Shown here: in pieces, positions 42,132-50,162 of the stretch
Position numbering within the stretch: position 1 is the first letter of the stretch
Layout: each line of letters begins with the position of its first letter
DNA from: Streptomyces sp. NBC_01446
Lineage (GTDB): Bacteria; Actinomycetota; Actinomycetes; Streptomycetales; Streptomycetaceae
DNA: 64,000 nt
Assembly: GCF_026340095.1 (NCBI RefSeq)
Contig: NZ_JAPEPO010000001.1
Location: forward strand, 124,001 to 188,000
Direction of reading: 5' to 3'
The notes under the pieces: generated by a model
What the model was told of the DNA's origin: nothing
Seen by the model: only the letters and a program-made list of their open reading frames with translations
Databases searched by the model: none
Made by a program: the position numbers and the translations under genes

Positions 42132-42830
42132 GTGGCAGTGCGCCGCACCACGCTGTTCGATCAGGTCGCCGGCGAGATCGTCGATCTGATCGAGGAGTCG
42201 GGGCTCGAGCCCGGCGACGACGTGCCCTCGGAGGGCGAACTCGCGGCCAGGTTCGGGGTCAACCGGCTCGCGGTGCGCGAGGCGATCCGGGTGCTGTCCG
42301 CCCGCGAGATCCTCGTGTCGAGCCAGGGCCGGCCGGCCAGGGTCAACGTCCCCTCGGCGCGGGTGTTCGGGCAGATCCTCCAATTCCGGCTGCGCCAGCA
42401 GTCGTTGGAGGTCGCCGATGTCCTTGACGCGCGCGGCGCGATCGAGGGAGCGCTGGCATCCCGAGCGGCGGCCCGGGTCGCGTCCGGTGCGGCCTCGGCG
42501 GACGCGGCCGGCGCCCTGCTCGACGAGATGGAGGACGCCGTCGAGGACCGCGACCGTTTCGTGGCCCTCGATCTCGCCTTCCACCACGAGATCGCCCGTA
42601 TGGCCGGGAACGGCATGCTGGAACTCGTCCTGGAATCTCTGTCGGACATCCTCACCGCACACCGGCTCGCCAGCTACGAGGGGCGGTCCCGCCGGGGCGA
42701 CAGCCAGCGGGCGACCATCACGGCCCACCGGCGGATCCTGGCCGCCATCGCATCGGGCGCACCGCAGGAAGCGGTCGCCGCCATGGCGGCCCACCTCGAC
42801 GAGACCGGCGAGGATCTCGCCGTGTCCTAG
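42132..42830 (+). CDS. GntR-family regulator, FadR/FCD subfamily
   Basis: A 232-residue regulator. The winged helix (TLFDQVAGEIVDLIEESGLE, then PSEGELAARFGVNRLAVREA) is followed by an all-helical FCD effector domain (DVLDARGAIEGALASRAAAR, FHHEIARMAGNGMLELVLES, TAHRRILAAIASGAPQEAVA) whose Asp/His residues usually bind a metal and a sugar acid or carboxylate. A GAAGGAG-like site precedes the GTG. It probably represses the adjacent GH-like/sulfatase/SDR genes. Confidence 0.85.
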   Translation: MAVRRTTLFDQVAGEIVDLIEESGLEPGDDVPSEGELAARFGVNRLAVREAIRVLSAREILVSSQGRPARVNVPSARVFGQILQFRLRQQSLEVADVLDARGAIEGALASRAAARVASGAASADAAGALLDEMEDAVEDRDRFVALDLAFHHEIARMAGNGMLELVLESLSDILTAHRLASYEGRSRRGDSQRATITAHRRILAAIASGAPQEAVAAMAAHLDETGEDLAVS

Positions 42831-42852
42831 GCACGGTCGCACGCCTGGTGTC

Positions 42853-44930
42853 TCACGTACCGCCAGGTGGCTCCGGCTCCGGCTCCGCGAACTCGCACCA
42901 CACCGCCTTCCCTTCACCCCGCGGTTCGACGCCCCAGCAGTCCGCGACCGCGTCGACGAGCAGCAGCCCGCGACCCGATGTCGCGGCCTCGCCCGGTGTG
43001 CGGCGGCGCGGGAACACGCTCGACCGGTCCTTGACCCAGAGCCGGACGCGCCGGGCCAGGCCCGGCAGCACTTCGAGGGTGATGACGGCGCCGCCCTCCG
43101 TGTGCAGGAGCACGTTCACCATCAGCTCACCGGCGGCGACCTCCACGTCGTCCGCCACCGCGCCGAATCCCCAGTCCTCCAGGGCCCTTCGCAGCGCTGT
43201 GCGGGTCTCGGCGAACCCCTGGGGGTCCGCGGGGTGGAGGTACTGGTGGATGCGCGGCGCGAGCGGGGTGCCCTGGTCGAGGTCCCGGCGCAGGACGAGC
43301 AGCGCCACGTCATCGGCGGTCGGCCTGATCTGCGACACCCGCTCCGACAGATGCTCGGCGATGGCGCGCGCCTGGACGGGCCCGCAGCGCACCGCTTCCG
43401 TCAGGGCCTTCACGCCTGCCGCGATGTCGCGCCCCGGATGCTCGACGAGGCCGTCGGTGAACAGGACGAACGCCTCGCCGGGCAGCAGGTCGAGCCGCGT
43501 CTCGGGGTACTCCTCCTGCTCGAACTCCGTGGCCAGGCCCAGCGGGAGCCCGCCGCGCACCGGCGGGGTGCTGACGCGGCCGTCCGTGTGCCGGAGCACC
43601 GGTTCCATGTGGCCGGCCCTGATGGCCCGTACGTCTCCGGTGGCGGGGTCGACCTGGGCGTACGTGCACGTGGCGAAGCGGTCGGTGTCGAGCTCGGCGA
43701 GGAAGCGCGAGGCACGCGCGATGACCGTGGACGGCGGGTGGCCCTCGCCCGCGAAGGCGCGCAGCGCGATGCGCAACTGGCCCATGACGGCGGCGGCCTG
43801 GGTGTCGTGCCCCTCGACGTCACCGACGACGACGCCGATCCTGCGTCGGGGCAGCGGGATCACGTCGTACCAGTCGCCGCCCACCTGCCGGCCGCTGCCC
43901 GCGGCGTTGTAGCGGGCGGCAGGTGGGCGGCGATCTCGACGCCCGGGAACTTGGGGATGTGCTGGGGCAGCATGGTCGACTGGAGGCCCGTGGCGAAGTC
44001 CCGTTCGCCGTCGAAGAGGATGGCCTGTTGGAGGGACTGGGCGACGATGCCCGCGAGGCCGAGGCACAGGTCGCGGTCCTCGGCCGTGAACTCCTCGCGC
44101 CCCCGGTACAGCAGCGCGAGGCCCCCGACGGAGCGCGCCTGGGCGACCAGCGGCAGGAACGCGGCGGCGTCCAGCTCAAGGCGTTTCAGGTACGGGCCGA
44201 GACGCGGGAAGGCGTCGGCGAGTTCGCGCAGGGAGGTCACGAAGCGCGGGCGCTGGGTGATCACCGCCTCGGCGAGGGGCAGCGACTCGTCGAGGCGGTG
44301 CAGCTTGAGTTCGTCGAGCTCGGACGTCGACTCGCCCACCAGGGCGACGAGTTGGAGAGCGTCGCCCTCGACGAGGCCGAGGATGAGTCCGTCGGACCCG
44401 AAGAGTTCGAGCCCGCCCTCGCCGGTGAGGACGGCGATCACGTCGGCCACCGTAACGGCCCGGGACAGGGCGTCGGCGGTGCCCTGGAGGACGGTGGTCA
44501 TCCGCTGCCACCCCGCGAGCTGTACGGGGCTGGTCATGGCGAGCTGGGCGCGGTCCTGGTCGGCGTCGCGCACGATGCCGACCACGCGCTGGGGTGTGCC
44601 GTGCTCGTCCCTGAGGATCCGGCCCCGCAGATGGGTCCACTGCTCCCGGCCGTCGCGGCGCCGTACGCGGAAGTAGGCACCGTAAGAGGAGCGTCCCGCG
44701 TGGATCGCCGACATCGCGGCGGCGCCCATCCGGGCGCCCTCCTCGGGCGCGACGCGCGACAGCAGGGACTCGGGCCGACCGTCGTACTCGTCGGGTCCCA
44801 TGTCATACACGGCGAGGCCCGCCGCGTCGAGCTCGAAGGTCCCCTCCGACAGGTCCCACTCGAAGGTGCCCACGCGGTTCAGGGCAAGGCGCTCCCCCAG
44901 GCCGATCTCCGCCCTGCGCCTTCCTGCCAT
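42853..44930 (-). pseudogene. PAS-GAF-SpoIIE phosphatase-HATPase protein split by a 1-nt frameshift
   Basis: The first 336 or so residues (ATG 44930 to about 43917) encode a PAS domain (DMGPDEYDGRPESLLSRV, REQWTHLRGRILRDEHGTPQ) and a GAF domain, reaching HIPKFPGVEIAAHLPPA. The frame then changes: RYNAAGSGRQVGGDWYDVIP, the start of the SpoIIE/PP2C phosphatase domain, continues in the next frame, followed by an RsbW-like ATPase domain (AGELMVNVLLHTEGG, SGRGLLLVDAVADCWG) ending at 42853. Total length is 3n+2, so one base is missing near 43917-43922 (CTGCCGCCCGC where CTGCCGGCCCGC is expected). Either a real disruption or a sequencing error. Such proteins control sigma-factor antagonists. Confidence 0.8.
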
Positions 44931-45113
44931 GCGTTCGCTCCGGAGAAGTGAGCCGGGACCCCGGTCGGCCGGCCGGGCCGGTCGCCTCCCGCGCTCCGTC
45001 CAGGCCCGTGCCGCCAACGACGGGAACCCTCCGAGCATAGCTTTGGGGCCTTTGTCACGCATTTCCGGACCGGGTCCCACAGGCCCGCCCGCGCCCACTG
45101 GCTTAACGGTCGT

Positions 45114-46658
45114 TCAATCGGCGCGATGGGCGAGTTCCTTGCGCAGGACCCGCTTGAGGATCTTGCCGCTGGGGTTGCGGGGCAGCTCCTCCACGAAGTG
45201 GACGATCCGCGGCTTCTTGTACGAGGCGATGCGCTCGCGCGTGAAGTCGATGAGGTCCTGCGCGGTGACCCCGTCCGTCCCGGGCCGCAGCACGACGGCG
45301 GCGGTGACAGCCTCGCCCCACTTCTCGTCGGGGGTGCCGAAGACAGCGACGTCCAGGACAGCGGGATGCTCGGCGAGCACGGACTCCACCTCGATCGGGT
45401 ACACGTTCTCGCCGCCCGTGATCACCATGTCCTTCATCCGGTCGGTGATGAACAGGTAGCCGTCCTTGTCGAGATAGCCCGCGTCGCCGGTCCTGAGCCA
45501 GCCGTCGGCGGTGAACAGCGCCTCGTTCTCCTCGGGCCGCTTCCAGTAGCCCGGCGTGACCTGGTGGGAGCGGGTGAGGATCTCCCCCACCACTCCCGGC
45601 GCCACATGATCACCGGTGACCGGGTCGGCGATGGCCACCTCGACGTCGGGCCACACGTTGCCCGCCGAGCGCAGCAGCGCGGAGCGCGGTCCGTCCACGA
45701 CGTGGTCCTCGGGCAGCAGCCGCACGGCGGAGCCGGTCGTCTCGGTCAGTCCGTACTTCTGGTAGAAGCCGCAGCCGAAGACCTCCATGGACCGGCGCAA
45801 CAGGGCCGGCGTGATGGGCGAGGCCCCGTAGACGATCAACTGGAGCGCGGAGAAGTCGCGTTCGTGGATGTCGGGCAGCGTCGTGAGGAGGTGGAGTATG
45901 GCGGGCACGAAGAACGTGTGCGTGACCCGGTGGCGCTCCATGAGCTCGACCACGGCGGACGGCACGAGGTCGGGGACCAGCACCGTGTGGGCGCCCGCGG
46001 CGAGCGCGTTCACGAGCCAGCCGGTTCCGGCGATGTGGAAGACGGGCATGACGTTCAGGGAGACGGACGCGGTCGTCCAGCCCATCTCGCGCAATTGGGC
46101 TTCGCCCGCGCTGCAGTTGTTCAGCGTGAGCTGGACGCCCTTGGGCAGCCCGGTGGTCCCCGAGGTGTACAGCTGGAGGAAGACCGCGTCCTCGCTCCCG
46201 CCACCCGGATCGGCGTCACCGGCCGCGGCCAGCCACTTCTCGTACGTGTACTCACCCGCGTCACCCCCGCTCTCGGTGACGAGGGTGACGCCGGGCAGCG
46301 CGGAACGCACGGCACGCGCTCCGGGCAGGAACTCGGTCTGGGTCAGGACGATGCCGAGTTCGGCGTCCCGGGCGACCGCGACTAGTTCGGGCGCGGCCAG
46401 GCGCCAGTTCAGCGGGGTGGCGACGAACCCCGCCTTGGCGCAGCCCATCAGGAGCTCGGCCGAGAGGATGCCGGGGCGTACGAGGTAGCCGACGTGGGTG
46501 CCCTGGGGCAGGCCCGCGGCGAGGAGGGCCTGGGCGACGCGGTTGCCGCGCCGGTCGAGCTCGGCGTAGGTCAGCGTCCGGGAACCTTCTGTCACGGCGG
46601 GAGCGCCAGGGATGAGCGCGGCGTGCTGTCGTACGGCGTCGGGCAGGAACGGGCCCAT
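45114..46658 (-). CDS. Long/medium-chain acyl-CoA synthetase (class I adenylate-forming)
   Basis: A 514-residue AMP-dependent ligase. Motifs are the phosphate loop LYTSGTTGLPKGVQLT, the GLTETTG A5 motif, DGWLRTGDAGYLDKDGYLFI and the C-terminal hinge DRMKDMVITGGENVYPIEVE with the catalytic lysine in LPRNPSGKILKRVLRKEL. It makes an acyl-CoA from a fatty or aryl acid, ATP and CoA. ATG 46658 has GGAGG 8 nt upstream; longer in-frame starts exist. A thioesterase II gene lies just upstream on the same strand, so the pair may control a free-acid/acyl-CoA balance. Confidence 0.88.
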   Translation of the reverse strand: MGPFLPDAVRQHAALIPGAPAVTEGSRTLTYAELDRRGNRVAQALLAAGLPQGTHVGYLVRPGILSAELLMGCAKAGFVATPLNWRLAAPELVAVARDAELGIVLTQTEFLPGARAVRSALPGVTLVTESGGDAGEYTYEKWLAAAGDADPGGGSEDAVFLQLYTSGTTGLPKGVQLTLNNCSAGEAQLREMGWTTASVSLNVMPVFHIAGTGWLVNALAAGAHTVLVPDLVPSAVVELMERHRVTHTFFVPAILHLLTTLPDIHERDFSALQLIVYGASPITPALLRRSMEVFGCGFYQKYGLTETTGSAVRLLPEDHVVDGPRSALLRSAGNVWPDVEVAIADPVTGDHVAPGVVGEILTRSHQVTPGYWKRPEENEALFTADGWLRTGDAGYLDKDGYLFITDRMKDMVITGGENVYPIEVESVLAEHPAVLDVAVFGTPDEKWGEAVTAAVVLRPGTDGVTAQDLIDFTRERIASYKKPRIVHFVEELPRNPSGKILKRVLRKELAHRAD

Positions 46659-46873
46659 GCGGGAGTCCTCCATCGGCGTCGGCTTCGGCGAGTGGTCGCA
46701 GGACAGGCGCGGACCGTGAGCATCGCGGCCCCGCAGCACGGCGTCAATGCGTTGGACGCACGCAAGCGGACGTTGTCCGGGTGACGGCGCACTTGGGGCC
46801 CTGCGGATCGAGCGGTCGAGGCGGCCGCTGGAGCCACTGGCCGGTGACGCGGGCCAGGGCTACCGGGATCATG

Positions 46874-47725
46874 TCAATCCCTGGTCCGCAGCAGCGCCTC
46901 CTGGACCACCGACGCGACGAGCCGCCCGTGCCGGTCCCAGAACTCGCCGTACGCCAGGGTGCGCCCGTCGCCCGCCAGGCGGCTGCGGCAGGCGTACAGG
47001 AGCCACTCGTCGGCACGGAACGGGCGGTGGAACCACATGGCGTGGTCCAGCGAGGCGAGAACGACACCGACCGGCCGCGGTTCGCCGTACGGCACGAGGG
47101 CCGTGGGGGCGAGCGGCGCGTCGGAGATGTACGCGAGGGCGCAGGCATGCAGTGCCGGGTCGTCGGGGAGCGCGCCGACCGTTCGGAACCAGGCGAAGCG
47201 TTCGATCTGCCCCTCGTCCGGACCGGCAACGTCCGGCACCTGCCGGCACTCCACCGCCGTACGCAGCGGATGCGTCGCCGGACGGAACGCGAAGCCGTCG
47301 TCGAGGCCTTCGGGACCCGGGACGTCCGGCATGCCGGGATGGCGCCAACTCCCCTCCGGCTGCGGCAGTTTGAAGGACACATTCATCGTGAGCGCCTCCT
47401 TGCCGCCCTGGGTGGCCGTCACCTGGCGCACGGAGTAGCTGCGCCCGTCCCGGACCACGTCGGACGCGTACCTCGTAGGACGTTCGGGCGTGACGGCGCG
47501 CAGGAAGTAGGCGTGCAGGGAGTGCACGGAGCGGTCGTCCTCGACGGTGCGGTACCCCGCGGCCAGGGCCTGGCCCACGACCGCTCCTCCATAGGCGCGC
47601 TCCTGCGCGCGGCCACCATGGCAGTACCCCTCGAAGACGCCCGACCCGACGTCCTCCAGGGCGAGGCGCTCGCCCTTGCCGAGGGGGCCGAAGGACTGCG
47701 CCTGGTCCAGAACTCCGTTGATCAT
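46874..47725 (-). CDS. tesB: Acyl-CoA thioesterase II (TesB family)
   Basis: A 283-residue double-hotdog thioesterase. The family pattern is visible: GRAQERAYGGAVVGQALAAG, SLHAYFLRAVTPERPTRYAS, VRDGRSYSVRQVTATQGGK in the first hotdog, and VVLASLDHAMWFHRPFRADE with the Asp of the catalytic triad and SRLAGDGRTLAYGEFWDRHG in the second. It hydrolyses acyl-CoA to free acid and CoA. It lies 215 nt upstream of the acyl-CoA synthetase gene. Confidence 0.88.
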   Translation of the reverse strand: MINGVLDQAQSFGPLGKGERLALEDVGSGVFEGYCHGGRAQERAYGGAVVGQALAAGYRTVEDDRSVHSLHAYFLRAVTPERPTRYASDVVRDGRSYSVRQVTATQGGKEALTMNVSFKLPQPEGSWRHPGMPDVPGPEGLDDGFAFRPATHPLRTAVECRQVPDVAGPDEGQIERFAWFRTVGALPDDPALHACALAYISDAPLAPTALVPYGEPRPVGVVLASLDHAMWFHRPFRADEWLLYACRSRLAGDGRTLAYGEFWDRHGRLVASVVQEALLRTRD

Positions 47726-48034
47726 TCGTTAAGTGTGTAGGCCATACACCTGCCTGTCCACCCTCCATGATCAACGCGGCCGCCACGTCCCGACAGGAAC
47801 GTGGCGAGCAGCGTGCCCTCGACGGGATCGACCTGGCCGGACTCGCCGGCGGCTCCCTCCAGGTGGCGGCACCGGCACGAAGCCATCGCCGAAGCCATCA
47901 CCGTCGGCGAACCCGACGAAGGCCCAGCCCTTCACGGCTGAGCACGTCATGGCCGTGGGGAGAATCGGCGAGTGTCGATGACCTGATCCATTTGCCGCTA
48001 GGCCGAACCGGAACGGCGCGACCGTCCTGGCGTT
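47726..48034. other. Gap before the transposase remnant
   Basis: No gene with conserved motifs is seen. Short frames such as the one ending HEAIAEAITVGEPDEGPALHG have no recognisable start and are probably debris. This is the left edge of the acquired RiPP island. Confidence 0.4.
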
Positions 48035-48406
48035 CCGGAGAAGGCCGTCAAGCCACACACGGGGAAGGAAATCAATATCGTCCTGGACAACCTCTCCACG
48101 CACACCACTCCGGACGTGAAGGCGCAGCCGGCGAAGAACCCGCACGCCCACTTCCATTTCACCCCCGTCGGGTCCTCATGGTTGAACCAGATCGAGATCT
48201 GGTTCGGGATCACCACCCGGCAGTCCATCCACCGCGGCACGTTCGCGAGCGTCAACGTCCTGGTCAAACAGATCCGCGACTACATCGACTCCTGGAACGA
48301 GAACGCGAAACCCTTCACCTGGACCGCCACCACCGACGAGATCCTCGTCAAGGTCCGACTCGTCCAGACCAGCGTGAGGAAACTCGTCAATAACAACGCG
48401 AGGTAG
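48035..48406 (+). pseudogene. IS630-family transposase remnant (C-terminal part)
   Basis: An open frame without its own start encodes KEINIVLDNLSTHTTPDV (the second catalytic Asp region), then HFHFTPVGSSWLNQIEIWFG (the catalytic Glu) and the family tail TFASVNVLVKQIRDYIDSWN ending at TAG 48404-48406. The N-terminal half, with the DNA-binding domain and first Asp, is absent. It marks the left boundary of the biosynthetic island. Confidence 0.8.
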
Positions 48407-48427
48407 CGAAATCAGGATCACGAGACA

Positions 48428-49597
48428 CTAGTTCGCGCACTCAACCCAAATCGGGAGTTCGGCTAGGCCGTTCATGACCATAGTGTCGTGGAAACGCAGC
48501 GCTGACGGCTCCACGGCCAGGCCGAAACTCGTTGTTCCCGAGAGAAACGCGCGCAGGGCCTGCGCCGCAATCAGGCGTGTGACTGGAATACCCAGGCATG
48601 AGTGCCGCCCTCGGCCAAACGTCAGATGTTCGAAATCCCGACCGCGAGTGAGGTCAAATCTGTGAGCATCGGGAAATGCTGACGTGTCCCTGTTGCAAAC
48701 GTCCACACCAATGATGAGCAAAGTACCTGCGGGAACTGCGTACCCGCCTATCACGGATGGTTCCTTCGTCATCCGATAGATCCCTCGCGCAATCGGGCTC
48801 GCGTATCGCTGCACCTCATGGACGAGGTCAGGCAGCAGCGTCTCGTCATCGCGTACGAGACTCTGCGTCTTCGGATCTTGCGCCAGGCAGAGGATTCCAT
48901 TCGTAATCAGTGCCGCCAACACCTCGACACCCGACAGCGCGAGCAGTCGAGTGTTCGCCGCGACCTGTCGATCGTTGAGAGAAGGCAGTTCCGCCATCAG
49001 GTCTGACACAAGGTCATCGGCGGGGTGAGCACGCCTGTCGCGCACCCAGTCGACGAGCGTGGCGTCGAGTTCGCGCACCGGGTATCCCTGGTAAACCGCG
49101 GTCCTCAGGGCCGAGACGAGGTGTGCGTCAAGTCCAAGCAATCGTGACATGACACTGTCGGCGATGGGCGCGCCGATCGACGCGACCGCGTCGAGCCTCC
49201 CCAGGGTGAGAGCCCTCTCGATCGAGTGTTGGACATCCTGAATCAGCTGGTCCGAGACATCGCGCACACGCGTATCGATGACCCTCCGAAGTGCGCGCCG
49301 TACGCGACGATGCTCTTCCCCATCGGTCTGGTTGACCGCGAAGACCATCTCGTCGGACATCGAATCCGGATGCGACTCGGCCGGCTCGTCGAAAACGGTG
49401 GCCATGAGTTCGCCCGCACTGCCGTAGGTTTCGACATCGGACAAGATGCGGGTGGCTTCGCGGTGATCGTTGACGAGTAGTCCCACTCCTGCCGTTCCCA
49501 TGCGCATCGGAACGACGGTGGCGGCTGGATCCGCCGGCCCTCGCGACGTAGTCCGCTCATCGAGTGTCTTGCGGAAGACGATGTTGCCTTCAGACAC
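48428..49597 (-). CDS. Cytochrome P450 with atypical I-helix (RiPP island)
   Basis: A 389-residue soluble P450. The heme loop LTFGRGRHSCLG places the thiolate at Cys 334, and the ExxR motif is EVQR at 261-264. The I-helix reads LSGVEVLAALITNG: the acidic residue is kept, but the threonine that normally delivers protons is replaced by valine (residue 226). It probably oxidises the RiPP intermediate. GTG 49597 has AAGGAG 6 nt upstream and overlaps the stop of the preceding gene by 8 nt, so it is the last gene of the leftward operon. Confidence 0.9.
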   Translation of the reverse strand: MSEGNIVFRKTLDERTTSRGPADPAATVVPMRMGTAGVGLLVNDHREATRILSDVETYGSAGELMATVFDEPAESHPDSMSDEMVFAVNQTDGEEHRRVRRALRRVIDTRVRDVSDQLIQDVQHSIERALTLGRLDAVASIGAPIADSVMSRLLGLDAHLVSALRTAVYQGYPVRELDATLVDWVRDRRAHPADDLVSDLMAELPSLNDRQVAANTRLLALSGVEVLAALITNGILCLAQDPKTQSLVRDDETLLPDLVHEVQRYASPIARGIYRMTKEPSVIGGYAVPAGTLLIIGVDVCNRDTSAFPDAHRFDLTRGRDFEHLTFGRGRHSCLGIPVTRLIAAQALRAFLSGTTSFGLAVEPSALRFHDTMVMNGLAELPIWVECAN

Positions 49598-50162
49598 ACC
49601 AGACTCCTTGCCTTACGGCAATACCCACACAGTGGTCGCCGGAACGAAAGACGAGGTCGTGCAATTGAAGAGCGTGCAGACTGGCCGCCTCTACGGGGGT
49701 GATCGTGTGCCCCCAACGGCTTTCGTCAAGAACGGCTGCCGCCGGTTCCGAGCGGTCGATATCGATGCGGCGACGATCCCCGTAGCGTGTGTCCTCGACG
49801 GCTAGGAACGTCGGACCGCGCCGAACGACAAGGGATTCTCCCTGCTGCGCCGACCACGCATAGGTGCCGTCCGACTGCCGTGGCGGGTCGAGGTGGCGAA
49901 GGCACCCGACCTCGAGGGCGCCACAGTCACCGCTCCACGAAACCCGCAAACCGACTCCACGCGCGTCGCGGAGCAGCGCGACCAGGGAGACGAGTTCGCG
50001 ATCGCCCATCTCCGACATGGCGCAATGACCGACCAGTCGTACCCCGGCGTATCCCGACCGGGTCAGGGTGACGAGGTCCTCCCTGCTCTGCATCGAGTGG
50101 AGATTCACCGACGCGAAGAGTCGTCGTCGGTTCGACCGCCGCTCTGCTGTCTGTTTCGTCAC
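49590..50162 (-). CDS. Protein of unknown function coupled to the radical SAM enzyme
   Basis: A 190-residue protein I do not recognise with certainty. Segments such as SGYAGVRLVGHCAMSEMGDR, GLRVSWSGDCGALEVGCLRH and the C-terminal HALQLHDLVFRSGDHCVGIA are cysteine/histidine containing. Similarly sized uncharacterised proteins (DUF5825 type) accompany 'RiPP maturation radical SAM protein 1' enzymes, but I cannot confirm membership. GTG 50162 overlaps the radical SAM stop (GTGA), implying equimolar synthesis; a partner or accessory protein of that enzyme is the most likely role. Confidence 0.65.
   Translation of the reverse strand: MTKQTAERRSNRRRLFASVNLHSMQSREDLVTLTRSGYAGVRLVGHCAMSEMGDRELVSLVALLRDARGVGLRVSWSGDCGALEVGCLRHLDPPRQSDGTYAWSAQQGESLVVRRGPTFLAVEDTRYGDRRRIDIDRSEPAAAVLDESRWGHTITPVEAASLHALQLHDLVFRSGDHCVGIAVRQGVWCV

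Noticed and set aside
46741..47786. Large frames on both strands over the thioesterase gene
   Set aside because: Out-of-frame readings of the TesB gene; only the 46874-47725 frame carries hotdog motifs.
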